From: Thermococcus piezophilus | GTDB lineage: Archaea > Methanobacteriota_B > Thermococci > Thermococcales > Thermococcaceae | Length of the DNA: 64,000 nt | Assembly: GCF_001647085.1 (NCBI RefSeq) | Contig: NZ_CP015520.1 | Location: 310,001-374,000, forward strand | Direction: 5' to 3' | Shown here: positions 23,512 to 32,408 of the stretch, one piece after another | How the letters are laid out: each line of letters opens with the position of its first letter | Position numbering within the stretch: the first letter of the stretch is position 1 | Notes under the pieces: generated by a model | What the model saw: only the letters and a program-made list of their open reading frames with translations | Told to the model about the DNA's origin: nothing | The model's database searches: none | Made by a program: the position numbers and the translations under genes

Positions 23512-24070
23512 ATGGGGAAGCGTTTGGGAGGTGCATTGCTGGGTTTAGTGTTTTGGGATTTGTCGTGGCTCCCGTCAGTGCCGGAGCCTCGGAAGTTGTG
23601 CAGTTAGATAGAGCCAAGCTGGCCATTGAAAACGTGAAGTCAATGAGCGTTTCTGTTGGAGGTGGATACGCGGGAGTAACTGTAACCGTCTCAACTACTT
23701 TTAACGATAACATGGGTTCGCATTTGGTGCTACCCTGACTGGAGTTTACGATTCATACCTTCACAAGTATGTCTTGTTTGGCAGGGACTATGATTATGCT
23801 GAGAAAGAGTACGACACATGGGGGCCAATTAATTTCACAAAAATATACTACTAGCACAGTTTTAGATGGATCAAATGGATTGAGATCAAAAGAAGTTCAA
23901 GTGGATGGATATATGTTTCTACTGCTTTTAGGTTAAAAGTAACCAAGATCACAAAGAAACTTATAGGCTCAGATTCAATCGTTATCATTGCTAATTATAA
24001 GGATTATGAATTGGTCGGAGTAGCAGCCCCATATGCAACAATGCTGTCTGTGAACCCCAGTGAATCATAA
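23512..24070 (+). pseudogene. Broken exported-protein gene
   Basis: ATG 23512 (after GGGGGTG) begins a signal peptide MGKRLGGALLG that continues one frame over as FSVLGFVVAPVSAGASE. The body (LDRAKLAIENVKSMSVSVGG...) then breaks again near 23720 (continuing GATLTGVYDSYLHKYVLFG) and near 23865, finishing as KVTKITKKLIGSDSIVII...VNPSES. At least three frameshifts or stops. It was an extracytoplasmic protein of unknown family and is the first of four adjacent decayed genes. Confidence 0.7.
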
Positions 24071-24936
24071 TGGTGCGATATTGGATGGACAGAATAAAGC
24101 TCTTCCCAATTTCATATTTATTCTCCTGCTGTCCCCTCTCGCCACGGCCCAAGCGGCGGCTGATTCCCCGTTCTACAACGTCTCCGAAACCCTCCTCTAC
24201 TGGAACGGAAATGGATACCTGCCGGTTATAGAGCCTGGTACTGGGGATATTATTCTTGCGAGTGTTGGGTAAAAAGCTTTAATAACCAATGTGACCGTTG
24301 TTAACGATTCTACCGATTCCTGCACTGTTAGGGTTTTTATAAAATAACCACACCTTTGGTGTTAACGTTACGATTAACAAGATCCTTAAGAGGGTCTTTG
24401 AGGTGGACAAAAAACGAACTCCATAGTCCTCAACAGAACAAAGGCATTCCGCCCCTTCTACATACGCAACGAAAAGCTCAAGTTCACTTACCACTTCAAC
24501 GAACGTGTATCTGTCAAGAAGAAGCCGATGAAGTGATATGGTGGAACGTCAATTTCAGCGGATTCCCTGTAAATCTAACCTTTGGACCAAGCTATTCTTT
24601 GGTGGGGAAGACCGTTATGGGTTACTTTTGTTCCAAGGTTGATATCGAAGCCAGAAAATGTGTTGGCTTTGAGCCCCAACCTGATTCAGTTTTGGATGTA
24701 GACTTCACCGGTAACTATCCAACTGGTGTCCACGGAATATACCCCATCGACTCCTTGGGCGTATTAGATGGGCCCGTTGAGTTCACCTCACAGATGATTG
24801 AATCTGAAAGAAACGCCCAGCTCATTGGGGCTAGGCCTTTGAAGGTTCAGATGATGACTCAAAAACGTCCCTCTACCTTGGAGGGGCCATTCTCGTTGCC
24901 GTCATAGCGTTGGCGCTGTGGAGGGATAAGAGATGA
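24070..24936 (+). pseudogene. Broken exported, C-terminally anchored protein gene
   Basis: Starts in a TAATG overlap with the previous gene. Signal peptide in a shifted frame (NFIFILLLSPLATAQA), then beta-rich pieces in different frames (VNDSTDSCTVRVFIK; HTFGVNVTINKILKRVFEV; RPFYIRNEKLKFTYHFNER; VIWWNVNFSGFPVNLTF). It ends in an anchor helix SLYLGGAILVAVIALALWRDKR. Multiple frameshifts and stops. Its end overlaps the permease start (ATGA). Confidence 0.7.
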
Positions 24937-25587
24937 GATGGCTTGGAAAGAGGCTGACGTCGGATCCCGGTGTTGTCTTTCTGATGTTACTTTCACCTGC
25001 TCTGATATATTATGGGATGTGGAAGAAGGCCACCTCTTATTGGCCCTCCGGGCTCGCCGGCTCTCTCAGGCTCGTCCCATATAATACAACAGAAGGTCTT
25101 CCGACGGACGTTGTTTCAAAAGCCATCGCGTTTTTTCCAAGCTTTCCATCCTTCAGGAGAAGGCCTTTTTCGATACTTTCCACTGGGGACTCCTTGCGGT
25201 GTTTTTCCTCTCCGGAACTTTTGCTGCGTACTCCTTTGGAAGGGCCCTTTCGAGTGGGGATATAGTCAACATTGTTTCACTTCTTGGATCAAAGAGAAGA
25301 GCTTTTGTCGAGTACATAAGATATCCCTTGAGGTCTCAGGGATGTACCGCGTTGATGTTCCCAATGGCTCTACCCTAATAACGCCAAGTGGGATCCTTAA
25401 AGGCCCCGGAAAGATTCACCTGAAACTGCGTGGCGTCTACTTCTACTATCCAGGTCCAATGAACGAGACTGTGGTGGTGAGGCTCATCCCAAAACCAGAA
25501 ATTGGCAACTTGGCCCTCTACCTGGGTCTGGGCTTCATTGGGGGTGTGAGCGTTGCACTCGCTTTTAGAGTGTTCGGGTTTGAGTAA
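24933..25587 (+). pseudogene. Broken ABC transporter permease gene
   Basis: Opens MRWLGKRLTSDPGVVFLMLLSPALIYYG, shifts frame around 25140 to FFDTFHWGLLAVFFLSGTFAAYSFGR, then shifts again to RVDVPNGSTLITPSGILKG. A last membrane helix (LALYLGLGFIGGVSVALAF) closes it. The topology and the ATPase directly downstream make an ABC permease likely. Broken by at least two frameshifts. Confidence 0.62.
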
Positions 25588-26353
25588 AACGTACGGAAGG
25601 GGGAAAGACGCTGTGAAAGCCCTTGATGATGTCAGCTTTGCCCTTACCGAGGGTATTTCCTACATCCTTGACCCCAACGGCAGTGGAAAGAGCACCTTGA
25701 TAAAGATAATCGCCAAGTTGATAAGGCCTGACTCGGGAGAGGTGAGGATCAAAGGTGTCCCTCTCGATGAATACCCTATGGAAAAGGGCAGACTTTGCGT
25801 TTGAGAGGCCGGTAATCCACCCAGACTCGTGTTGGTTAGCACATAAGGGACGTTGCAGCATACAGGGAGACGACAACAGTGAAGAACTCCTTCAGCTCTT
25901 CGGCCTTGAGGGGTTAAAGCCAAAAGATTCAACGAGCTGTCAATGGGTTACAAAAAGCGTTCCTGGTTGCCCTTGCATTTGTCGGCTTTCCAGAGGTTGT
26001 TTTACTAGATGAACCCTTCAGCAACGTCGACATTGTGGCGAAGAGGGAAAATAAAGATCCTCCAGTAGGAACACGGGACTAGTGTAGTCATAGTTTCGCA
26101 CGTCTTCGACAACCTGACTGAAATAGGCTCCATGGTGGTACTCTACGGCGGCAAGGTTGTTGCGAATCCAATCGGGAAGGAAATAAAACTCCTTAGGAAG
26201 ATCAGGTTCGTCTTTCCTGATGAAATCGTTGAAAACAATCTTCCACGGGCCGTTGAACTAATACAGGCCGGAAAGGAACCCACAACCATCGAGTGTATCG
26301 GGGTCGAAGAGGGGATAATGGAGCTCCTGAAGAAAGGGATGGGAGGAGGCTAA
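25553..26353 (+). pseudogene. Broken ABC transporter ATP-binding protein gene
   Basis: Recognisable pieces in order: N-terminal LSKTYGRGKDAVKALDDVSF; Walker A as LDPNGSGKST (normally GPNGxGKST); a Walker B/D-loop block VVLLDEPFSNVDIVAKRE in another frame; an H-loop block VVIVSHVFDNL; and the C-terminal domain to 26353. The signature motif is partly obscured. Several frameshifts and stops; the exporter is dead. Confidence 0.8.
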
Positions 26354-27069
26354 ATCTTCGGCTCCACCGCGTAGACAGTCCTGTCCTCGCCGATGGCCTC
26401 GATAAGACCGCGGTGCCTCCTCACGCAGCTCTCACACTCACCGCAGTGTATTGGCTTCTCATCATCGGTGAAGCCCCTGGGCATGTAACAGGAGCTGGAG
26501 TATTCGTATTTGGCATCGAGCTCCTTCAAAAGCCTCGCTATGCCTTTCTTGTCGAGTTCGATGAGCGGGGCAACAACTTTGACCTTCGCCATGGTGCCGT
26601 ACTTCAGCATCTCGTTCATCCTCTCGACGAACTCTGGCGTGTTGTCCGGGAAGGTCGCCCCTTCCTCGGCGTTAAAGCCAACTATTATGTCCCCGCCGCC
26701 GAGGGCATCCAAAAGTGATGCTGCAACGCTTATGAGGACGACGTTTCTAGCCGGAACCCAGACGCTTTTGGCTGTTTCTTTGGCCCTCTCGAAGTCTTCA
26801 AGCTCCTCGGCGGTAACCTTTGGCGTCTCACCGCCGACGAGCGTTGTCCCCCTGAGCTTCGAGAACTCCTCGAGGAAGTCAAGGCGGATTACCTTGAACG
26901 GAACGTTGAGTTCTTTGGAGAAAAACTCAGCAACCCTGTTCATAACCTTCTCCTCGTTGCTGCTGTAGTTTGCGGTGAGCATTATAACTTCATCGTAGTT
27001 CTTCTTCGCCCAGTAGAGGCAGGCCGTCGAGTCGAGCCCACCGCTGAAGAGAACGACCGCGCGCTTCAT
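26350..27069 (-). CDS. queC: 7-cyano-7-deazaguanine synthase QueC
   Basis: 239 residues. Converts 7-carboxy-7-deazaguanine to preQ0 with ATP and ammonia, in archaea a step to archaeosine in tRNA. Seen are the PP-loop FSGGLDST near the N-terminus, the [17 protein letters not shown] substrate region, and four zinc-binding cysteines in SSCYMPRG...[11 protein letters not shown]. Full family length. The start is ATG at 27069. Its 3' end meets the 3' end of the decayed ABC ATPase gene (4-base overlap). Confidence 0.96.
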   Translation of the reverse strand: MKRAVVLFSGGLDSTACLYWAKKNYDEVIMLTANYSSNEEKVMNRVAEFFSKELNVPFKVIRLDFLEEFSKLRGTTLVGGETPKVTAEELEDFERAKETAKSVWVPARNVVLISVAASLLDALGGGDIIVGFNAEEGATFPDNTPEFVERMNEMLKYGTMAKVKVVAPLIELDKKGIARLLKELDAKYEYSSSCYMPRGFTDDEKPIHCGECESCVRRHRGLIEAIGEDRTVYAVEPKI

Positions 27070-27117
27070 GTTATCACCCTCTCTTTTTGATTCAAAAGTG
27101 ATGTTGGGGTTAAAAAC

Positions 27118-28020
27118 TTACTCCAGGGCCAGGCCCACTATCTCCTCCACGCTCGAAAAACCCTCACTTTCAAGGTATCTCTCGATTCCCTCGTTAATCT
27201 CCCTAAAGACCTTCCACCCGCGGAGCGAGACGGCCGTTCCAATCTGAAGGGCCGAAGCCCCGGCAAGGAGGAACTCAACTGCATCCTGCCAGGTCGTTAT
27301 TCCACCCATCCCCATGAGGGGGATGTCGAGGATCCTCGCCAAATCGTAGACGGCTCTCAGGGCGACGGGCTTAACACCCGGTCCGGAGTAGCCGCCGACT
27401 CGGTTGCTCAGTATTGGTCTTCTCGCGTAGACGTCTATGACTATAGCCTTAAGGGTGTTTATGGCCGAGACCGCATCTGCTCCAGCCCTTTCAGCGGCGA
27501 GTCCGAGCTTTGTGATATCATCTATGTTAGGAGTGAGCTTCGCCATTACTGGCTTATCCGTCGCGTCCTTTACTGCTTTGACGACCTCGTAGACCATCTC
27601 CGGCCTCTGACCTATCTCCATGCCGTAGCCCTTCGCATGGGGGCAGCTAAGGTTGAGCTCGAAAGCATCTGCCACGTCGCTCAGTTTTTCAGCGAGAAAG
27701 GCGAACTCCTCCGGCGTTCCCCCAAAAATCGAGACTATCAGCGGAAAGTCGAAGGTATAGTCCTTAATCATCTCCAGAAAGCCCCTCCAGCCAGGATTCG
27801 GCAGCCCCATCGCGTTTATCAGTCCATAAGGAAGCTCCACGATAGTGGGGTTGTCGTAGCCATTTCTCGGCTCGATTCCTATCGATTTTGTAACAACTCC
27901 GCCTGCTCCTTCGCGGTGGGCTCTTATCCACTGTTCAGGCGTCTTGTCGTTTATGCCGGAGGCAAGAATGAGCGGGTTATCAAGCTTAATCCCGGCAACC
28001 TCAACTTCAAGTTTGGCCAC
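27118..28020 (-). CDS. pyrD: Dihydroorotate dehydrogenase, catalytic subunit
   Basis: About 300 residues; GTG 28020 is preferred (GAGGTG 7 bases upstream), with GTG 28029 an alternative. FMN TIM-barrel enzyme oxidising dihydroorotate in pyrimidine synthesis. Diagnostic blocks are NPLILASGINDKTPE, ELNLSCPHAKGYG with the catalytic cysteine typical of class 1B enzymes, AKLTPNIDDI, GGYSGPGVKPVALR, MGGITTWQDAVEFLLAGA and IGTAV. Class 1B enzymes pair with PyrK, which is not in this window. Confidence 0.95.
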   Translation of the reverse strand: MAKLEVEVAGIKLDNPLILASGINDKTPEQWIRAHREGAGGVVTKSIGIEPRNGYDNPTIVELPYGLINAMGLPNPGWRGFLEMIKDYTFDFPLIVSIFGGTPEEFAFLAEKLSDVADAFELNLSCPHAKGYGMEIGQRPEMVYEVVKAVKDATDKPVMAKLTPNIDDITKLGLAAERAGADAVSAINTLKAIVIDVYARRPILSNRVGGYSGPGVKPVALRAVYDLARILDIPLMGMGGITTWQDAVEFLLAGASALQIGTAVSLRGWKVFREINEGIERYLESEGFSSVEEIVGLALE

Positions 28021-28099
28021 CTTTAACACCTCAAAGGCAAAAGATTCGGTTGACTATTAAGGTTTTTGTCATCATCTTAAAAAAGAGTGGATTTCTAAC

Positions 28100-28417
28100 G
28101 GCGGCGGGCGCGCCCGGGGGTGGGAACCCTCCACCGCTCCCTTCCACCGGGGCTCGCTCACCCCCGCTACCCCACGAGCGCCGAACGTCCCGCCTACCGC
28201 TGCTCCCTTCCGGGCCTTGCGGGGTTCGGCGGGCAAAGGACGTTAGCGGAGCCCTTCAGCTCCGCCCCGCCCACCGCCGGCCCCGTGGGACGAGGGCTCA
28301 TCGTTGTGCCCCGGCTTCCGGGGACGGCTTTGGGAACCGCCCCCCGGGCTTCGGCCCCGGCATATCGGCGGTTTCCGGTTACAGGGGACGCCGAACCCCC
28401 CGGCCTAGCCCGCCGCC
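28100..28417 (-). ncRNA. Signal recognition particle 7S RNA
   Basis: A very GC-rich, about 318-nt gene. On the minus strand its ends pair (GGCGGCGGGC at 28417-28408 with GCCCGCCGCC at 28109-28100). The Alu-domain part carries the archaeal CCCTGTAACCGG element, and helix 8 has the SRP54-binding sequence CCGGAAGGGAGCAGC. It scaffolds SRP19 and SRP54 for membrane targeting. A TATA box lies about 25 bases upstream, and a T-run (27-base window around 28077-28084 on the minus strand) follows as a likely terminator. Confidence 0.95.
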
Positions 28418-28437
28418 AAGGTTAGTTTCTGAGCTGG

Positions 28438-28447
28438 GTATATAAAT
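28438..28447 (-). promoter_or_regulatory. TATA box of SRP RNA
   Basis: Minus-strand ATTTATATAC, about 25 bases upstream of the predicted RNA 5' end. Confidence 0.75.
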
Positions 28448-28509
28448 GTTTGGTAGGCCTGGATACCGAAAACCTCTTATTTTTGTGTTAGGGTAATGCG
28501 GGCAGTATT

Positions 28510-28697
28510 ATGATGTTTGGGTTCTCCGGCGAGAGGATAGTGGTGAAAACACAATATCCCTCTGATGAAAGAATTCTGACAATTTTAGTACTCAGCATTG
28601 GTGTCATAGCGGGGTAGCTCTTTACAGGGCTCGCAAGAGAAAAGGGCTCTAGCCCAGGGTTAAACACCTTGCAGGTTTACACTATGGGTCTATAAAG
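28510..28697 (+). pseudogene. Remnant of a small membrane protein
   Basis: From ATG 28510 a frame reads MMFGFSGERIVVKTQYP then a membrane helix ILTILVLSIGVIAG, is cut by TAG (28615-28617) and stays open afterwards as LFTGLAREKGSSPG. It may be a decayed gene or chance. The rest of 28448-28875 shows nothing but promoter-like AT runs before the proline dehydrogenase operon. Confidence 0.3.
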
Positions 28698-28875
28698 TTT
28701 CCCTGCTGGGGGTCGTTAGATTCACATGCAGTACCAAATAAGATCTGAAACGGACGGATTTGAGTTCTTTTCCTTTTCTCTATATACCTCTCGGCTCGAA
28801 AACCAAAGGTGAAGAACCTTCGGGTTGAAAAATTTTCATAAGCTCAGTTCTTTACCAGTTCATAGGTGACGGTCA

Positions 28876-30315
28876 ATGCGCCTCAATGAGCATCCTGTTC
28901 TGAGATTTGAGCACGGCAGGGAAATCACGATATACTTTGAGGGACGGCCAATCAGGGCCTATGAGGGTGAAACAATAGCTACGGCCCTTCACGCCGCTGG
29001 AATTAGGGTTCTAAACTACTCGCCCAACGAGAAGCGCCCAAGGGGCCTCTTCTGCGCCATCGGCAAGTGCTCCTCCTGCTTGATGGTAGTGAACGGAATT
29101 CCAAACGTGAGAACCTGCATAACACTCGTCGAGGATGGTATGAGGATAGAGCGCCAGCATGGGAGGGCGAAACTGCCGAGAGAAGCCAAACCACCAGAGT
29201 TCAGGGACGCAAAGGTAGTAACTGCCGACATTGTCATCATCGGCGGCGGGCCTGCAGGACTTATGGCAGCAATTCATGCGGCGGATGCGGGAGCTAGGGT
29301 TGTTCTCCTCGATGAGAACCACATGCTCGGCGGCCAGCTCGTCAAGCAGACGCACAAGTTCTTCGGAAAGCGCGAGCAGTTCGCCGGTGTTAGGGGCGTT
29401 GAGATAGCGAGAATCCTTGAAGAGGAACTCAAGAAGAGGGAGAACATTGAAATATTCCTTGAAACTTCCGCGGTGGGAATCTTTCAGGAAGGCGATGAAA
29501 AGCTCGTCTTGGCAGTCAGGAAGAACCGTGAGCTATTGGAGTTCAGGGGGAGGGCCATCGTAGTGGCCACAGGCGCGATGGAGAAGATGATACCCTTCGA
29601 AAACAACGACTTGCCGGGAATCTATGGTGCTGGAGCTATTCAAACGCTCATGAACACCTACGGCGTAAAACCTGGTGATAGAGTTCTCATCGTTGGAGCT
29701 GGAAACGTGGGGCTTATCTTGGCTTACCAGCTCATACAGGCGGGCGTAGAAGTCAAAGCAATAGTCGAGGCGATGCCGAAGGTCGGCGGCTACTTCGTCC
29801 ACGCGGCGAAGGTCAGAAGGCTTGGCGTTCCGATACTCACGAGGCACACGATTCTTCGCGCTGAGGGAAAGGAGAAGGTAGAGAGAGCTGTTGTGGCTCA
29901 GCTCGACGAGAACTGGCAGGTAACTCCCGGGACTGAGAAAACTTTCGAGGTTGACGTCATAGCCCTTGCCGTTGGACTAAGGCCGAGCATAGAACTTCTT
30001 CACCAGGTGGGCTGTCAGATAAAGTACGTCCGCGAGCTCGGCGGTCACGTGGCGGTTCGCGACGAGTGGATGGAGACAACCGTTCGGGGAATCTTCATTG
30101 CTGGTGACTCAGCCGGAATAGAGGAGGCGACTACTGCGATGCTTGAGGGGAAGATAGCGGGTATTGCCGCGGCTCTCAGACTCGGCATAGCCAATGAGAG
30201 CTGGGTGAAGGGGCTTGAGACTGCCCAGCGCGACCTCGATGAGTTCCGCTCCGGACCGTTCGGCAGGCACATCGCTGATGGGATAAGGAAGATACTGGCG
30301 GAGGTGAGAGCATGA
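28876..30315 (+). CDS. pdhA: Dye-linked L-proline dehydrogenase PDH2, alpha subunit
   Basis: 479 residues. N-terminal [2Fe-2S] domain (RGLFCAIGKCSSCLMVVNG ... RTC), then a two-nucleotide-domain flavoprotein with IIGGGPAGLMAAIHA and VLIVGAGNVGLILAYQL, and an IFIAGDSAG motif. Size and the following gene order (A, F, X, B) match the four-subunit proline dehydrogenase of Thermococcus profundus/Pyrococcus horikoshii, in which the alpha subunit moves electrons to an acceptor (NADH/dye). Start ATG 28876 after GGTGACGG. ATGA overlap with pdhF. Confidence 0.9.
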   Translation: MRLNEHPVLRFEHGREITIYFEGRPIRAYEGETIATALHAAGIRVLNYSPNEKRPRGLFCAIGKCSSCLMVVNGIPNVRTCITLVEDGMRIERQHGRAKLPREAKPPEFRDAKVVTADIVIIGGGPAGLMAAIHAADAGARVVLLDENHMLGGQLVKQTHKFFGKREQFAGVRGVEIARILEEELKKRENIEIFLETSAVGIFQEGDEKLVLAVRKNRELLEFRGRAIVVATGAMEKMIPFENNDLPGIYGAGAIQTLMNTYGVKPGDRVLIVGAGNVGLILAYQLIQAGVEVKAIVEAMPKVGGYFVHAAKVRRLGVPILTRHTILRAEGKEKVERAVVAQLDENWQVTPGTEKTFEVDVIALAVGLRPSIELLHQVGCQIKYVRELGGHVAVRDEWMETTVRGIFIAGDSAGIEEATTAMLEGKIAGIAAALRLGIANESWVKGLETAQRDLDEFRSGPFGRHIADGIRKILAEVRA

Positions 30316-30818
30316 GCAAGATTCCCGCTTACCTTCAGAGGGGATACATAACGCCTGAGGAGCTCTTCTCGATAATCCCAAAGCCAAGCGAGGAGAGGCT
30401 AAGGAAAAGGCCCGTTGCCGTTCCTGAGTGCCCCCAGGAGATTCCGTGCGCCCCCTGCAGAGAAATATGTCCCACCGGAGCAATCAGCATGCCGACCCCG
30501 AACGATTTGCCGGTCGTTGACTATGAGAAGTGCATAGGCTGCTCCCTTTGCGTCCAGATTTGTCCCGGGTTGGCCTTCTTCATGGTTCACTACGTCGGCG
30601 ACAAGGCCCGGATAACGATGCCTCATGAACTTCTCCCAGTCCCTGAGAGGGGCGAGGAGGTTGTTCTTCTCAACAAGGTTGGGGAGCCAGTCGGAATGGG
30701 GAAAGTCATAACCGTCGTCCCGAGGGAGAAGAGCAAGGGGGACACGCCGATAATCGTCGTCGAGGTGCCGATTGAGCTGGCGTGGGATGTAAGGGCGGTT
30801 AAGGTGGTGAGAGAATGA
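30312..30818 (+). CDS. pdhF: Proline dehydrogenase PDH2, ferredoxin-like delta subunit
   Basis: 168 residues, about 19 kDa. Ferredoxin-like with clusters bound by CPQEIPCAPCREICPTG and KCIGCSLCVQICPG, followed by a beta-rich tail. Carries electrons between the proline-oxidising and acceptor-reducing subunits. ATGA overlaps at both ends place it firmly in the operon. Confidence 0.88.
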   Translation: MSKIPAYLQRGYITPEELFSIIPKPSEERLRKRPVAVPECPQEIPCAPCREICPTGAISMPTPNDLPVVDYEKCIGCSLCVQICPGLAFFMVHYVGDKARITMPHELLPVPERGEEVVLLNKVGEPVGMGKVITVVPREKSKGDTPIIVVEVPIELAWDVRAVKVVRE

Positions 30819-31087
30819 GCGGGAAGAAAATCGTCTGCCGCTGCAACGATGTAACCGTTGAGGACGTCGAGAGGCTCATCGACTCAGGCATCACCGACAT
30901 CGAGGAAATTAAGAGACTCCTCAGAATAGGCATGGGGCCATGCCAAGGAAGGACTTGCATTCCGATTGTAATCTCAATCCTCGCAAGGAAGACCGGGAGG
31001 AAACCTGAGGGGATACCCCTGCCTAAAGCGAGGGTTCCCATCAGGCCCGTCCGCGTTGAGGTTCTCGTGGGTGGTGGCGATGAGTAG
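30815..31087 (+). CDS. pdhX: Proline dehydrogenase PDH2, [2Fe-2S] gamma subunit
   Basis: 90 residues, about 10 kDa, a BFD-type [2Fe-2S] domain: CRCNDVTVEDVERLI at the start and MGPCQGRTC after about 33 residues. In the second proline dehydrogenase of this window (48100-49584) the same domain is fused to the alpha chain. Confidence 0.87.
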   Translation: MSGKKIVCRCNDVTVEDVERLIDSGITDIEEIKRLLRIGMGPCQGRTCIPIVISILARKTGRKPEGIPLPKARVPIRPVRVEVLVGGGDE

Positions 31088-32246
31088 AATAGCGGTAATC
31101 GGCGGCGGGATAATCGGCGTTGCTACGGCCTACGAGCTGGCGAAGCTGGGGGAGGAGGTAATTCTCTTTGAAAAGAACTACTTCGGCTCTGGCTCCACCT
31201 TCCGCTGTGCAACCGGCATAAGGGCACAGTTCACCGATGAGGCGAACATAAGGCTCATGAAGTATTCCATCGAACGCTGGGAGAAGCTTGGAGAGGAACT
31301 CGAAGCGGAGATAGGGTTCAGGCACTCGGGATACCTCTTCCTAGCCACGAGCGAGGAGGAGGTCGAAGCCTTCAAAAACAACATAAATCTCCAGAACAGA
31401 TTTGGGGTCTCCACAAGGCTAATCGAGATGGACGAGGCCAGAGAAATCGTTCCCATCCTGAACACCGAGCCGTTCTTGGCCGGGGCCTGGAACCCCATGG
31501 ATGGTAAAGCAAATCCCTTCAAGACGCTCTTCGCGTATCTGGCCAAGGCCAAGGAGCTGGGCGTCGATGCCAGGGAGCACACCGAGGTAATCGGAGTAGA
31601 GCGCGAAGGTGATGAGGTTAAGGCGGTTAAGTTCAGGAGCAACGGGAAGGTTGAGAGTGTTAAGGTCGATGCCGTTTTAAACGCCTCCAATGCATGGGCA
31701 CCGCTCATAAACGAGATGGCAGGGCTTAAGAAGGACCTGATCCCGATAACCCCTTACAAGCACCAGCTTGTGAAGACCGAGCCTCTTAAGGAAGGTCAGG
31801 TCGAACCGTTGGTATGCCCCCCAAGCTGGAACGACAGCTACGTTATTCAAGACGGCGAGGACGGCGGAATAATCTGCGGCTCGGGAATAGAGCACGAGGC
31901 CAAAAGTCTGGACGACTACGAACCAACCTACAATTTCCTGAGGGGCGTGCTGAGATACGCAGTGAAAATAATTCCCGCCATCAGACACGCCCATATCGTT
32001 CGCCAGTGGGCCGGCTTCTACGCTAAAACGCCTGACAAGAACCCTGCCATAGGAAGGCTCCTCGACAACTTCTACATCGCTGCCGGCTTCAGCGGCCACG
32101 GCTTCATGATGGCTCCAGCGGTTGCCCAAGCGATGGCGGAGTTCATGACCAAAGGAAAAAGCAAAGTGCCCCTCGACTGGGAGTGGTACGACCCGTACAG
32201 ATTCGAGCGCGGCGAACTGAGGAGCTCGGCCTTTCAGATAGGCTGA
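31080..32246 (+). CDS. pdhB: L-proline dehydrogenase PDH2, FAD catalytic beta subunit
   Basis: 388 residues; ATG 31080 lies inside the end of pdhX behind GGGTGGTGGCG. A DAO/DadA-type flavoenzyme: AVIGGGIIGVATAYELAKLG dinucleotide site, GSTFRCATGIRAQF, and a C-terminal NFYIAAGFSGHGFMMAPAVAQ flavin motif. Oxidises L-proline to pyrroline-5-carboxylate. Paralogue of the beta subunit at 46934-48094. Confidence 0.93.
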   Translation: MSRIAVIGGGIIGVATAYELAKLGEEVILFEKNYFGSGSTFRCATGIRAQFTDEANIRLMKYSIERWEKLGEELEAEIGFRHSGYLFLATSEEEVEAFKNNINLQNRFGVSTRLIEMDEAREIVPILNTEPFLAGAWNPMDGKANPFKTLFAYLAKAKELGVDAREHTEVIGVEREGDEVKAVKFRSNGKVESVKVDAVLNASNAWAPLINEMAGLKKDLIPITPYKHQLVKTEPLKEGQVEPLVCPPSWNDSYVIQDGEDGGIICGSGIEHEAKSLDDYEPTYNFLRGVLRYAVKIIPAIRHAHIVRQWAGFYAKTPDKNPAIGRLLDNFYIAAGFSGHGFMMAPAVAQAMAEFMTKGKSKVPLDWEWYDPYRFERGELRSSAFQIG

Positions 32247-32399
32247 TATATCCCAAAAGTCTGCCAAATATTCTTTTGTTTTCTACACTATGTGACGCAG
32301 GTTATTCGAGAATGGGAGTAAAATTTAAATAGATATTCTCAGAATTAATGCACGCATACGTACTTCCACGCCTCTTTCTGTCCTCTTCAAGGTCAGGAG

Positions 32400-32408
32400 G
32401 TGATCACC
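32400..32408 (+). promoter_or_regulatory. Unusually strong ribosome binding site
   Basis: GGAGGTGATCACC (about 32398-32408 with flanks) is a near-complete complement of the 16S rRNA 3' end and ends directly at GTG 32409. It decides the start of the KamA-type gene against the earlier GTG 32400, which lies inside it. A TATA-like aaatttaaatag precedes at about 32321. Confidence 0.6.

Noticed and set aside
28050-28445. GC-rich open frames of 101-131 codons
   Set aside because: These lie over the SRP RNA; stop-poor frames are a by-product of high GC.
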